Shown here: positions 1-11,394 of the stretch, piece after piece
Layout: the number at the start of each line of letters is the position of its first letter
Position numbering within the stretch: the first letter of the stretch is position 1
Origin: Acholoe squamosa
Lineage: Eukaryota > Annelida > Polychaeta > Phyllodocida > Polynoidae
Direction: 5' to 3'
DNA length: 64,000 nucleotides
Assembly: GCA_949317995.1 (NCBI GenBank)
Contig: OX439037.1
Location: 18,154,324-18,218,323, forward strand
Notes under the pieces: generated by a model
Databases searched by the model: none
Told to the model about the DNA's origin: nothing
What the model saw: the letters and a program-made list of their open reading frames with translations, nothing else
Program-made: the position numbers and the translations under genes

Positions 1-1612
1 CTTTTCACGTCTTTGTGTTTCACGTTTCAGTGTTTCCTTCTTTCATGTTGTCTGTTTTGATATTTCGCACCTAGAGTTTTGTGTTTGCATGTTTCATATT
101 TGCATGGGTGGTCTTTTTGTCTGTATTGAAAGTCCGCACTTTGTGTTTCGCATTTGTGAGTTTGCATGCTTTGCACATTTGATTATTTCATCTTTTACTC
201 TTTGTCTGGTGTAATTTTTCGCACTTTGTGTTTCGTGTTTTTGAGTTTGCATGTTTCATGTTTGGTCTTTTCATGTGTCACTGTTCTTCTCTTTCAAGTT
301 TGTATGACAGAGTGAAATGTCAAAACTGACAGACAATGAAACATGAAAAGACCAAACATCCAAACATGCAAACTCACAAATTCGAATCTGAAAGTGTGAA
401 AGGTTAAAACAGACAAACAGTGAAACATGAAAATACAAAACATCGAAACATTAAAAACAAAGTGTTAAAGGTCAAAATAGACAAACAGTGAAACATCAAA
501 AGACGAAACATCCAAACACACAAACACAAAATGCGAAATGTCAAAACAGACAAACATGAAAATATGAAATACAAAGACGTGAAAAGAGCAAACATGAAAC
601 ATGGAAACACACAAACACAAGATACAAAGTGTGAAAGGTCAAAACAGACAAACAGTGAAACATCAAAAGAAGAAACATCCAAACACACAAATATGAAACA
701 CAAAATATGAAATGTCAAAACAGACAAACATGAAAAGACGAAACATGAAACAACCAAATAGTGAAATACGAAAACATGAAAAGACTAAACATCCAATCAT
801 GAAACATGGAAAATCATAAACACAAAACACAAAGTGTAAAAGATTAAAATACACAAACAGTGAAACATGAAAAGACCAAACATACAAACACAAAAAACAG
901 GGTGTAAAAGATCAAAATAGACAAACAGTGAAACATGAAAGGACGAAACATCCAAACATGCAAACTCACAAACTCGAAACGGAAAGTGTGAAAGGTTTAA
1001 ACAGACAAACAGTGAAACATGAAAAGACCAAACCTACTAACATGAAATACAAGTGTGAAATAAAAAAAAAAAAACATGACAAGAAGAAACATTAAAAACA
1101 AAGTGTGAAAGGTCAAAATAGACAAACAGTGAAACATCAAAAGACGAAACATCAAAACACAAAATGCGAAATGTCAAAACAGACAAACATGAAAAGATGA
1201 AACATCCAAACATGAAACAACTAAACACTGAAACGCGAAACACTAAAACATGAAAAGACCAAACATGAAACATGCAAACTCACTACGTAAAGTACGATAT
1301 GTCAAAACAGACAAACATGAAAAGACGAAACATCCAAAGATGAAACATGGAAACACACCAACACGAAACACAAAGTGTGAAAGGTCAAAATAGACAAACA
1401 GTAAAACTTGAAAACACAAAACATCCCAACATGCAAATTCACAAATTCGAAACCCAAAGTATGAAATGTTAAAACAGACAAACATTAAAAGACCAAACAC
1501 GCAAACATGAAACAACGAAACACTGAAAAACGAAAGACAAAAATGTGAAAAGACCAAACATGAAACTTGCAAACACACAAATGTGCAAACACACAAACGC
1601 GAAACACAACGT
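1..1612. repeat. AT-rich minisatellite with an orientation switch
   Basis: The block is built from variants of short words such as AAACATGAAAAGACGAAACA, AACAGACAAACAGTGAAAC and AAAGTGTGAAAGGTCAAAA, repeated with irregular spacing. From about 301 to 1612 these words are on the plus strand; from 1 to about 300 the complement is on the plus strand (TTTCATGTTT, TGTCTGTTTT). The array is therefore a head-to-head inverted repeat with its centre near 300. All open frames here translate the repeat and should not be called genes. The array is cut by the window start. Confidence 0.9.
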
Positions 1613-1624
1613 CACTCTTGGGCC

Positions 1625-1795
1625 ACCGTACACGGATGCTCCAGATTAAAAGGGAATGCCATAGAGTCTGGATAATATAGGTATCACCTACAGTGGGCCA
1701 AAGAGCCCCAAACACTGTCCAAAACAACCTTTAATTCAAATAGCATTCTATAATCTGAGAACCCAAGCTAACTAGAATGAAACAAGATGAAATAA
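1625..1795 (+). repeat. Interspersed repeat, copy 1 (partner at 19785-19960)
   Basis: The stretch beginning GGATGCTCCAGATTAAAAG and ending near AACCCAAGCTAACTAGAATG is matched at 19785-19960 in the same orientation, with the same landmark words in order (GGATGCTC.AGATTAAAAG, TTTATTCAAATAG, TAATCTGAGA.CCCAAGCT). The copies differ by substitutions and small indels. The family is not identified. No coding potential is seen. Confidence 0.75.
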
Positions 1796-2794
1796 GCCTA
1801 GGATTCATTCCCTTTATTGTGATTTCAGAGGCTTAGTTTTCATTTTACCAGCAGTGGAGTTCAGGATATTGACAATAGAGGATTAGTTGTAATTGTAATT
1901 AGTAGCTGCCTAGGGCTACCCTGAGGCCCTAAGCAAGTTGCCCTAAGTACTATTATCTAGTAACTGTCTCATTTCAGAGGAATAGAATATCCCTTTTTAG
2001 ACACCAAAACCTCAGTCAATGTATTGATGCTGGATGCAGTGCGAATGTTCCCCCTCAGCTAGAGCCTTTGCCTGTTTGTCACTTACAGGGGTTACAGAAG
2101 TCTGTAGAAAATCATAGAGTCAGTGGTTCACACAAAAAAAGTATCTTAGGCCTTTTTGCTAGCATTTGTCGGACTTGCTAAGCCAAGTTGGGAGTTTGCA
2201 TGTCCCAAAACTACCAAGGTTTTCTGGAGAGTGTACCCCTAACCCTTAGAAAAATGCCCAACTTGCCTGATTTCTCCTAACTTGCCTTAGACCTTTTCAC
2301 TAACTACAATAGACCTTTTTACTAATCATAATTTTTAGATTTATTGGTGAACATATATATGAATTCTTATATTTTGACTGAAATGTCTAGTGTAAAAGAC
2401 ACCCAGAACAGTGCCTCTCCAGTTAAGGTGGCTGGCAGGATAGACTAAAAGATATTAGATTTTTGCCCTATTCCCACCAGAGGTTCAAAATGATTTATAC
2501 TTTTCATATGTGCAAAGATTACATGGGGTCCCATGCATATTTTGAGATATAGAAAATGTAACCCTATATAGGATTACATAGTGATTTGTCACATAAATCC
2601 CCAAAATCACATCCAAAAGTAATTAGATTTTTTCATATTCTGAGCATTATCTTTGCAGTAGATACAATATTGACATACTGTCCCAGGCATATTTCTAATG
2701 TTTTGGACGATTTAAATAAAAAATGTAAGGATATGGCTGAATAATGCCACATAGGTTATTGTAGTTTCCTCTAGGTGACCATAATATACAGCAG
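1796..2794. other. Non-coding interval, nothing recognised
   Basis: AT-rich sequence without a frame longer than about 60 codons and without convincing splice-bounded coding segments. I see no repeat shared with the rest of the window. Confidence 0.6.
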
Positions 2795-3843
2795 CCCCTG
2801 TTGGGATACTATCTCGAAAATAAGGCACTATCCCTCAACCATTTGAGGGATAGTGTCCCGACAGGTGACACTATCCCTCAAAAGAGGCAATAACTTACAA
2901 ATGACATTAAACCCTAAATGACACTTACCCACAAGTGAGACAATATGAAATAAATGATACATTCAATAGGCCTAAAGATCTCTGGGCTAGAGGGAGCTAG
3001 TATTAAATCACAAATGACATTAACCCACAAAAAAAGGTTCTCATAAATTCCACAAAAGAGGCATTATCTCTAAAATGGTTCATTTCAGGGATAGTGGCAT
3101 ATGTAGAGACGTATCTGACAAAATCACAAATAACACTAACAAACAAAAAGGTCAGTTTCATTTGTAATTTAATTAAGGGATGGTGTCCCTACATATGCCA
3201 CTACCCCTCAAGTGGCATATGTAGGGGTTTGAAAACTCCAGTATTTTGCTGGCATCAACTTGCTGCATATGGAAAGATAAGCAAAGATAGAAAAAGATAC
3301 TAGGTGGCACAAGGATCCCTCTCTATATTTCCAGCTCACACCGCATAGCCAATACCAGACTGTAGTTTAAGTTCTGCCTAGTAGTTTTGCTACCTGTTAG
3401 AATGGCAATAACCCAGTTGTGTCATTAAATAGAATGTCATCAGTATCTTAATATTATTTGTGCCTTAATACAACATTTGAGGGATACTGTCTTGACAGGT
3501 GACACTATCCCTCAGCAGGTACCGTTTGAGGGATAGTGTCTTGTTTGTGGGATAGTGTCTTGTTTGTGGGTTAATGTCATTTGTGATTTAGTCTCATTTG
3601 TGCTTTAATAGGGGTGCATCCACTGCCGACAGATGGACCGTCTGTCGGTTTCATCCGTCATATTTATCATTGATTTCTGTGAAGAAAATGATGGATGAAG
3701 GGAGACGGATGGTCCATCCGTCGCAGTGGACGCAGCACTAATGCCACTTTTGAGGGATAGTGTCCTGACATGTGACACTAGCCCTCAAAAAAACACTGTT
3801 TGAGGGATACTGCCTGTTTGTGAGTTAGTGTCCCGACACCCCC
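2795..3843. mobile_element. Non-autonomous inverted-repeat element with CACTATCCCTCAAA boxes
   Basis: The ends are related inverted repeats: TGTTGGGATACTATCTC at the left and the complement of GAGTTAGTGTCCCGACAC at the right. Inside, the 14-mer CACTATCCCTCAAA or its complement TTTGAGGGATAGTG occurs about ten times in both orientations, often as back-to-back palindromes around GACAGGTGACAC. There are also internal runs of GGCATATGTAG in both orientations. No transposase frame is present, so this is a non-autonomous DNA element or a MITE cluster. A smaller MITE is nested at 3610-3739. Confidence 0.7.
3610..3739. mobile_element. 130-bp MITE nested in the larger element
   Basis: The terminal inverted repeats extend about 45 bp. 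The left arm reads TGCATCCACTGCCGACAGA and the right arm, complemented, reads TGCGTCCACTGCGACGGA, followed by TGGACC and a shared TTCATC. The element is flanked on both sides by AAT (3607-3609 and 3740-3742), a candidate target-site duplication. The central 25 bp are unpaired. The superfamily is not determined. Confidence 0.82.
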
Positions 3844-4935
3844 TATGGAACATGTGTAAGGTCTCTGCCTTTCTCTCAGGAGACCCTTCAATAGCCATTA
3901 TGTTCATCAATTCGGTACTCTTATTGCCCTGTTAACAGGAACTGGTCAAAAACTGGCCAAAGCCCATTAGAACATCAATTGTTATGACATTGTCTCTTTC
4001 GAGTACACTTTGAATGTATACATGCTTAAAAAATGGCTTTGGCCAACTATTCATTACACAGTTACTGACAGTGAAATCTTTTATTATGAACTACAGAAAA
4101 CTGTGAAGTGCTTATAGATATGAGAGGATAATTGGAGTAGGTCTCGCACAGTAGATGTAGTGATAAATGGCCAAGAGGCCAAGATTACTTTGATACATTC
4201 TGCTTTCATATGAAATACCACTCTAGAAGCAGTTAAGAATGCATTCACCCTGATACGATGCATCAGAATAAGGTATTGTATGTATAAACCTCCACATATA
4301 AAAGTGCAGACTATGTCAAAAGTCTGTCTTCCAATCACCTTGCCGCCACTGAGTTTCTCCAGAATGATAAACATGCTTGTGTCAAAACAAAAAAAAATGA
4401 TTGAAAATTATTGAACATCATAACAGAGTTTTTAATCTTCGCAATGTAAAATGGGCAGGTTGGTGACCTCTTCTCTGGATGTGCTCTGGCAATTTATTGT
4501 CATTAGTTGATTTATTTGTCACAACAAATCCCATCCCCCTGCCTCTCACCCTCAGTCAATACAAGCCACTGCCCCACAAATGGGCTGACAATGTATGTCA
4601 CTACTATCAACCATCACAACACGAAGCAGGGGGTGTGACCTCACAGCTACACCACCAATAGGGACTTGCGCCTTCCATCTTTTTGTCCTTCTCATGCGGC
4701 GGTGCCTGAAATTCAAGAAAGATAAATGTTGTCTGTAGTCACTCCTAGCTCATCCTCATCCTACCTTCACACATAAATTGTTAAGCAAGCTGTTATGTTC
4801 AAGCATAACTGAAGATGTTGTTGCAACCCCTCCCCCCCCTCCATTTGTGCACTCATTAAAATCTGATTCACTCTACATAAGCAATCCAAACTATACAAGT
4901 CCCTTTTCAAGAGTCCAACATGCAAGACAAATTAC
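3844..4935. other. Non-coding interval, nothing recognised
   Basis: Contains only short frames in all six readings. A minus-strand frame at 4084-4374 has no splice context or similarity that I recognise. The interval ends at the donor side of the exon-like segment beginning at 4936. Confidence 0.5.
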
Positions 4936-5218
4936 CTTCTGAACATAATACCATTTGTCAGTACCACTGCTAAAGCCAACAGCATCAGGACAACCAAGGT
5001 GGACCCCCATATAAGCCTATCCCTGACATCAGCATCCATTGTGAAATCATGTCTGATGTTATCCTGTGGCATAGATAGTTGATGAGGGCTGATGGTGCTT
5101 AAGGATGTCAGCTCCACCTGACAACAGGTCCTCAGCTGTCCTTGCAGTCCCACTCTAAACCACTGCAAGGCGGCTCTAATGGTGTTGGCTTGAAGTTGGC
5201 TTGAAGGATGACTGTCAC
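4936..5218 (-). CDS. Candidate internal exon encoding a membrane segment, unrecognised protein
   Basis: Read on the minus strand, a good acceptor (TTTGTTCTTGCCAG) precedes an open segment of 283 bp that ends at a donor (AGAAG|GTAATTT). The segment enters in phase 1 and leaves in phase 2. The encoded peptide starts hydrophilic, includes LQWFRVGLQG and a paired CC, and ends in a hydrophobic stretch of about 20 residues (STLVVLMLLALAVVLTNG) that looks like a transmembrane helix. A diverged copy of the same nucleotides, with stops, lies on the plus strand near 36200-36400, and an LQWFK segment lies near 20160. This suggests a multi-copy gene family or a captured exon in a repeat. I do not recognise the protein. 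Confidence 0.5.
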
Positions 5219-5554
5219 CTGGCAAGAACAAATCAATGATAGGAATGCCTGCAGCTCTGCAGCTTTTCCTTCTTTCATATTAGCAAGCAGTCCCTGTAGC
5301 TATAGTACTGGGTCTAACCTTTTAAAATGGGTAGCCCTATTTGGCCAGCGGTCTTTATATAATGACACAGATAGTGATGCAGATACAGGTTGTGCTGATA
5401 TCTTTATACATCTTTTAATTAGGGCAATAAATTCACAAGACAGGCACACCAAATGATTATACTGCTCGTATAAGCACCCCGGTGCTCATTGTTTTAATCC
5501 CACTGTATTCCAAGTGCTTATATAAGACAGGCACTTATTTGAAATTGTTTTCAG

Positions 5555-5761
5555 TGCTCAATATTACTTCTATTCCCCATGGACCCCCTGCAAGTATTCG
5601 AGATATTATGTTACATCAGATAGTACCCATACCTGAAAGTTGTTCTAAGGGAGCTGATGTATTCATCAAATACCATGAATTCATTTCTGGTTGTGTAACA
5701 AATGACTTAATTTGGAAGGAAATGGTTCAGGCACTGGTGTCTGTACTGACGGGAATATCAG
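5555..5761 (+). CDS. Candidate internal exon, unrecognised protein
   Basis: A pyrimidine-rich acceptor (GTTTTCAG) opens a 207-bp segment that is open in one frame and closes at ATCAG|GTAAAT. Entry and exit are both phase 1, so it is a symmetric exon of 69 codons. The peptide contains SIPHGPPASIRDIM, PIPESCSKGADVF and WKEMVQALVSVL and looks like a soluble, partly helical segment. The surrounding frame (5482-5829) extends further, but the splice signals define the smaller unit. No family is recognised. It is on the opposite strand from the 4936-5218 segment, so it belongs to a different transcript. Confidence 0.4.
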
Positions 5762-8125
5762 GTAAATTTTTTGTTTCACTGTACATTAGCTGTATGCTTA
5801 CAACTTTCCATGGTACCCAGAAATTGTGATATATGTCAATTATCTATGTTTCCATGGCTACGGATGTCTTTTGCATTCCATAAATGGAACATTTTCAGTT
5901 ATAATTTCACGGAATAATTCTGAGCATACCACTGAATTCCTAATCAAAAATTGATCTAAGCCATTTTTGTGTGGTCTCTATGAGACCTGTTTTGCTAAAG
6001 AGTTCTCACCCTTGCTTCCTTGTGGGGCATATATTCATAGATTTCGGAATCATACCTCAGCTTCATCAAAATAGATCATAAAGTCATGATATAGTAACAA
6101 CCCTTAGGAATGGTGGTTAGTTGTGTTGCTGAAAACTGACAACTAAGCGTGTGCTTTAGTAGGGTTAGAACTGGTATGTGGATAATGTTTCTCAGAGTGA
6201 CCTCTATTGTAAATTACTTATAGGCCTTAATACTGGTAAAGCTGGATATACCACTGTGATCTACTGTACTGCCATCTGGGGTTTCATATTGCAGAAATTT
6301 CACTGCTTTACTGCAATACAAATATGGTAGCTCACTGCTCAGTTCTATGAGGATTGTTGATTATTTTCAATTTATTTCTTAGCGTGTATCCATCTCTGTA
6401 CACTGGTAACCTTACCATTCACTCTCTCCTCCCCATCAGCCACAGAGCAGGCCTGTGCATCTATCTGTACGTAGATGTAAATATGATACATGGAGCCAGT
6501 CTGTTGGTACAACCTTGTGTGCACATCATCATGTGTTATATACATAAGAGCTGTGGGTCCACCAGTACCGCAATTCTTTAAGAAATGCATATAAATATAC
6601 AATAATCTATTAGTGAATCCAAACTGAACTAGCAGCTCAATGATAATCTGTAAGTAATTTCAAAATGAAGTACCCCTTCAATAGTAATTCACCGGCACAA
6701 AAGGCCAATTGAAAAAGTATCTTCAAAATATGTCTTAAGTTAAATGGAAAAATACCTCCTCTCCAAAGTCATATAGATTTGGATAAGATTATCAGACTAA
6801 ATGGATTGTAACTTATTTGACAATGATTGGGCTATCACAGCATAGCTGTCTGTTTATGAAGCAATATAGATTCACAATATCCGTCACTAGTGTTCTCACA
6901 TGGGGCAGAACTATGGCCTGGGGATAAAGGGATAGAGGGGGGAAAAGTATACAATTCACTGATAAGATTGAAGTAAGAGTATTGAAAATGTGTATGGCAT
7001 TGGCAACAAAAGCAGGTTATTCCTTGTCTGGTCACAAATTTATACTGTTCACCAGGTGCCTATGGCCTTCGTTGTTACTCCCGAGCACTGGCATGATCTA
7101 TGAGCATAAAGAATCATACATGTCATGAGCCAACCAGCGTTCTTTCACTAGGAGAAGACTTCATCTCGCTCCACAGGATTGATGCTTCATACACTCCCAG
7201 GTAAATCACTGCGTCATGGAGACTTCTTCCAGGATAAAGGGAGAGTGTCATATATATTATTATTCTTACTTACAAAATAGTGAGGAGGCAAGTCCCTGAT
7301 GTAGAAGGACAGTGTAGCCACTTCATTGTTAGGTATCACTTAAATATACAAGGTTGGAATTTTCAGATCATTCTGCTCTGTGAATCTATTTCACTCTGGA
7401 AAGCTCTGTCAGGAGGTACATACTTTAGTTATGGAGCTTTGTTTCGGCTAATTATCACATCTGAATGTTGGACAGCAAGAAGGTGAAAGGAAATGGCAAA
7501 TGTACCATTGCAGGCATCTGTTATTGATTTGAAGACAATTCTTTTATTTTGATAGTGAAAATGAGAAGAAATTCTGGGGAACTACAATAATGTTCTACAC
7601 GATTCACACCATAATTATTGTCATGGGTGCAGATCAATTAGAGAATCAATGACAAATACTGCTCCTTGTGCCCCAGGTAACGGCATCGTGAATCTAACCT
7701 AAATTTTATCATTAGAGTTGTTGGTCAGTCCCATTCATTAGGAGTGGGCACACAGTTTGCAGGCTAGCTTACATGAGACTTTTCAGCAATATACAGAACA
7801 GAACATAGATGTGGTGCAATGACAGAAATGACAGTCTAGCATGCAAAGCTGCTACCCAACCACACTCAGAAATCTATTCTTGACTTTTGTTGGTAGATAT
7901 ATAGTTTTTTGTTGACCCCACTTTGCCATGCTTGGTCTCCAAATTGTGTCACTTGGATTCTCTGCCATAAAGGTGGTGTGCTGTACTGGACACTTTCCTT
8001 TAGCAGTCAATAGGAAATGTTTCAATGTAGTGTGTAGAATTAATTATGCATCAATTGCATTCTGAGATGGTTAAGGATGTGTTACTGTTTTACGCAGTGG
8101 GATGGAGGTTGAATTTTTGGTAACT
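5762..8125. other. Non-coding interval, nothing firmly recognised
   Basis: AT-rich intergenic or intronic DNA. Several 60-85-codon frames occur on both strands, none with consensus splice sites at both ends or with recognisable motifs. No tandem repeat longer than a few units is seen. Confidence 0.5.
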
Positions 8126-8377
8126 TTAAAATGACTCAATAAGTCCATAAGATCTCATCCTGGCAGAGGTGTCCTGTGTGAAGTATAGGGGGACAGTGAC
8201 AGGTGCATGATGGTTTACAGGAGGTGTAACCAGGCACACAGTCCTCCTCCATAGTAGTATCGACAACACCATCATTACTACACTCACAATAGGTAGGAGG
8301 TAGGAGGCTCTGCTATTATCGAATAATATGCAAAGCATGACTGTGACATTTACTGGGAATAGGGACCTTAATGCACC
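8126..8377 (-). CDS. Candidate terminal exon with one membrane helix, unrecognised protein
   Basis: On the minus strand an acceptor (CCCTTAATGCAG) opens a frame that runs to a TAA stop, 83 codons. The peptide has a hydrophobic helix (YLLPIVSVVMMVLSILLW) followed by a basic WRR and a polar tail ending in a serine-phenylalanine pair. The layout (short lumenal part, one helix, polar tail, stop) resembles the terminal exon at 11071-11265, which also begins with a cysteine/threonine-rich piece followed by VNV. The two may be paralogous last exons. No known family is recognised. Confidence 0.4.
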   Translation of the reverse strand, partial: GALRSLFPVNVTVMLCILFDNSRASYLLPIVSVVMMVLSILLWRRTVCLVTPPVNHHAPVTVPLYFTQDTSARMRSYGLIESF

Positions 8378-8892
8378 CTGCATTAAGGGCCCTTTTAGCA
8401 GATCCTGTCACAATTGTATACATTAGAAAATGGAAAGAAAAGATGACTCAGCAGCTGACCTGAACAAAGCTTATCCTCACATTGTGGTTGGCCCTGGGGA
8501 CATTCTGTGCATGCCTCCCCTTAGAACTATGTATGGACGACCAAGAACTGTAGACCTGCCAATATGATATATATTAACAAATAGGTATCATAGAGTAGAA
8601 CAAACTGCACCATGACAAAGCATCTTTACTTTAGTGCTATGGATTTGGGCAATGGATCACTAACACCAAATGGAAAAAGGCATATTTAAGGACTGAGTAA
8701 TAGGTAAAACAACCCCTTGCCTTTCTGTGAGTAACTAGGGATTTGTTTCATATTCAGTAGTTGAAGATGCTTTTCGATAATTGTGGATGCTTCCTATGAT
8801 AAATATTTTGTAGGAGGAAAGTTTAAGCATAAACTGTCCCAGAATTGCTTGTGATGAAATCTATGGTTTAATGATAAACTGTCAGGACTCAC

Positions 8893-8963
8893 CCAGGTCT
8901 GTATCCACATGCCATCACTAGAAATGCAGCACCAGTCAGGGTAAAGCCAGCAGAACGCTGAGT
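8893..8963 (-). CDS. Candidate 71-bp exon encoding a membrane helix
   Basis: On the minus strand CTTTTATCAG precedes the segment and ACCTGG|GTGAGTCC closes it, a near-ideal donor. It encodes TQRSAGFTLTGAAFLVMACG followed by YRPG, a small-residue-rich hydrophobic helix like those of four-helix membrane proteins. Entry is phase 0 and exit phase 2. The exit phase does not match the next visible minus-strand exon at 8377, so either another exon lies between or they belong to different gene copies. Confidence 0.42.
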
Positions 8964-9084
8964 CTGATAAAAGTCTGTATCAGCCCCACACACATGTGCT
9001 GTACACCCTACTCTATTATTATCACTCCACACCACCTAAAAGCACAAAGTAGATGTGAAAACTGTGTAAAAAAGGTAAGGATTC

Positions 9085-9400
9085 TAACACATGTGGGCCA
9101 ACGGGAAAAACGTACCTCCAGGGGGAAGGGGTTAGTACTGGCTTTGGCCAGCAGGGGCAGTATAAAACTATGGGTAAAATACTGAAGAAATATGTCAAAA
9201 AATGCTTTATATCAATTTTTTTGGGGGAATCCAATGGTATGCCTAGATTTATCTCCCCTGAAAACATTCCATTTTTGGAATGCCAAATGAATGTTCGTTG
9301 CCACAGCAACATAGAAAATAGACATCTATGGCAATTTCTGGTTGCCATGGAAACCACACCATTATTGCAAATGGAAATCTTTTCCACATTTCTTTTTTGA
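9085..9400 (+). repeat. Diverged copy of a dispersed repeat (see 11395 and 22585)
   Basis: Contains the landmark series GGCCA.CAGG, ATTCC.TTTTGGAATG and GGTTGCCATGGAAACCA in the same order as 11395-11650. It is the most diverged of three copies in this window. It has no coding capacity that I can support. Confidence 0.6.
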
Positions 9401-9963
9401 AAATCCCTTCAGGAACTCAGAACTAGAGAGAGAGAGCTCAAAAAACAATTTTACGATAAAAACATCACGATTCTTTGGTTATTTTTCCACAAAACCATAT
9501 TTATTTGCACTATAATTATTTATGATAGGACATAATGCATTTAGAGCTACTGGGGATATATTACTTTAAGATATCTCATTCTAAAACCTGTGACTTAAAC
9601 CTTAAAAATCAACTTCCCTCTGGAGGCATGTTTTCGCTCATCTTGCCACACATTTTGAACTTTCCATACACCATGAAACAAACCCTCTTTCCCCTCATTT
9701 CATTTTGATACTGGTACCTTCCCCCATATTTTGCCACCTTTTGGAACCATCTGATGTGACTAAAATGTAACAGCGGTGATTTCTCGTCAATCCCAATGGA
9801 CTGTACCTCAGATCTAATCTCCCTTTCTGGTAGCATCAATATACATGTGCATGAAACAGACACTGCTTTCCCTTTAGGCACTATTATACAGCCTCTTTGA
9901 CTCTGCTCAACAATTATGGTTTCTCTCTTGAAGCATTCCTTTCAGCATCCTCCACTTCTTATA
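9401..9963. other. Non-coding interval; 3' flank of the exon at 9964
   Basis: Contains a minus-strand frame (9609-9881) without an initiator context or acceptor that I trust. Part of it would be the 3' untranslated region of the minus-strand gene ending at 9964. Nothing else is seen. Confidence 0.45.
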
Positions 9964-10048
9964 TTAATCCTCAGAGGATCCACGACGCAGTTGATGGGAT
10001 TCCAGTGCTGTACATAGACCAGTGGATGCCAAAGCCGTCAAAGACATC
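9964..10048 (-). CDS. Candidate terminal exon, joined in phase to 10390-10634
   Basis: A minus-strand acceptor (GAGATAATAACCAG) opens an 85-bp segment ending in TAA. The upstream exon at 10390-10634 exits in phase 2, and reading this segment with one leading base gives RMSLTALASTGLC, CTALESHQLRRG and a final SSED before the stop. Phase compatibility across the 341-bp intron is the main support. The tail is hydrophilic, as expected for the cytosolic end of a membrane protein. Unrecognised. Confidence 0.4.
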
Positions 10049-10389
10049 CTGGTTATTATCTCAAATCATTAGTATCCATTGTAAGAGGTAGTAATTCTAT
10101 ACACAGCCTGTATGAATATACACCCCATTGCACTAGAATGGAGACATGTCATTAATGCCAGATGGGGTAGAGAAAATGGGATTAGTGGGATAAGAGGTGT
10201 GTGGCTCATTAGGGATAGGCAATGGGTAGAAGGGGTTTCTAATAATGGAAATTTCATTTCTTCAGTCAGGATACATGAAGTTAAGCACATTTTCATGAAT
10301 TGTACATGAATTTAATATATCCTCCACTCCCCATACCTTGCAGTAAATTGTCTATCCTGTACCATGCACCTAAGTGAGGCATACCTTAC

Positions 10390-10634
10390 CTGTTTATAGA
10401 GGCCACACCTTTGCTGTTAAACACAGGTGTCAGAATATATACCATAATACTCTTCAAGAGCAAACCAATCCCTGATATAAAAAGTGAGATTGTTAAAACT
10501 GTGAATGTCAGGTCTCTTGGTGAAGATAACGGGATGAGCCTAAAGATGGTCCCTCCATCAGGCATCCCACTAAGTGTAGACTGGCAACCATCCATTAAAA
10601 TCTCCAGTTCCTGCTCAAGGATAGTATCCCATTT
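10390..10634 (-). CDS. Exon encoding a membrane-spanning segment, unrecognised protein
   Basis: This is one of the best-supported exon-like units in the first third of the window. On the minus strand the acceptor is TTTCTCTTTTTAG and the donor AACAG|GTAAGG, both close to consensus. The 245-bp segment is fully open. The peptide begins with an acidic helix (KWDTILEQELEILMDG), contains PLSSPRDLTFTVL and a hydrophobic helix (ISLFISGIGLLLKSIMV), and ends VASINR. It enters in phase 0 and leaves in phase 2, like the exon at 4936-5218, which likewise ends in a hydrophobic helix. The gene would be a small membrane protein, possibly tandemly duplicated along 4.9-11.3 kb. I do not recognise the family. 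Confidence 0.55.
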
Positions 10635-11070
10635 CTAAAAAGAGAAATTAAACCTCTGCTCTCCGTGACAGGTTCTATCATGCAATCTTTTATTTTCAAG
10701 GACTTATGATTAGCAAGAATTCTGCTGCTTTATAAGACTGAACTAGAAAAAACTTGTTACTGAACAGGGGGAGGGTTAGACCCACCAAGCTTTGTTCAAT
10801 ATGAGATGTTTGGATATTTGTTTTGATCAATGTTAGGTCTATTTGGATCCAAGAGAAAACCCATGAATTTCAACACCTTAAGGACATAATTATTTATTAT
10901 GGTAGAAATACTTGTACACACTACATACATCACATTGCAACTCTATGAAATATCTTAGCTGCTCCATAGTTTGCTCTAAGCTGGTTGTGGAGGTCAAGGA
11001 TATCATGTTTTGTCTGTTCACTAAGAGTCCATCCCTCCTTTAATACCTGCCTCCTCTGCCTCCCTGCCAT

Positions 11071-11265
11071 CTATTCCTCTAGGGCTAATCCCCTCTCTCT
11101 ATCAGAACGGGACAGTTCTGCCCTGTAATCTTCCTCCTTCCACCCCAATAACTCCCCACCACCTGTCAGGCGGGTGGCGGTGAGCAGCAGGGCAGCCATG
11201 CCCACAATCAGATAAGGAATATTGATAACATTCACAGTGGTGCAAGGGAGAGGAGACTGGGATGA
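11071..11265 (-). CDS. Candidate terminal exon of a paralogous membrane protein
   Basis: On the minus strand TCTTTTCTTACCCAAG precedes an open segment that runs 64 codons to TAG. The peptide starts SSQSPLPCTTVNV, has one hydrophobic helix (IPYLIVGMAALLLTAT) and a charged tail (KEEDYRAELSRSDRERG). The helix is similar in character to that of the 8893-8963 exon (small residues, GAAFLV / GMAALLL). It probably ends a neighbouring copy of the same family, upstream on the minus strand of the 10390 exon. Confidence 0.45.
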   Translation of the reverse strand, partial: SSQSPLPCTTVNVINIPYLIVGMAALLLTATRLTGGGELLGWKEEDYRAELSRSDRERGLALEE

Positions 11266-11394
11266 CTTGGGTAAGAAAAGACAGAGAATTTTTTTTTTTT
11301 AGTAGCTATGTCTACACTGTTAGTGTCATTCAGACGAGAATATCCTCGATAATCTGTGGTGCATCATTTCATAAAGGGGACTGGTATCTATAAT

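Noticed and set aside
404..1727. Several minus-strand frames up to 117 codons, rich in Phe, Val, Cys and Ser
   Set aside because: They translate the minisatellite and repeat the same short peptides in several frames.
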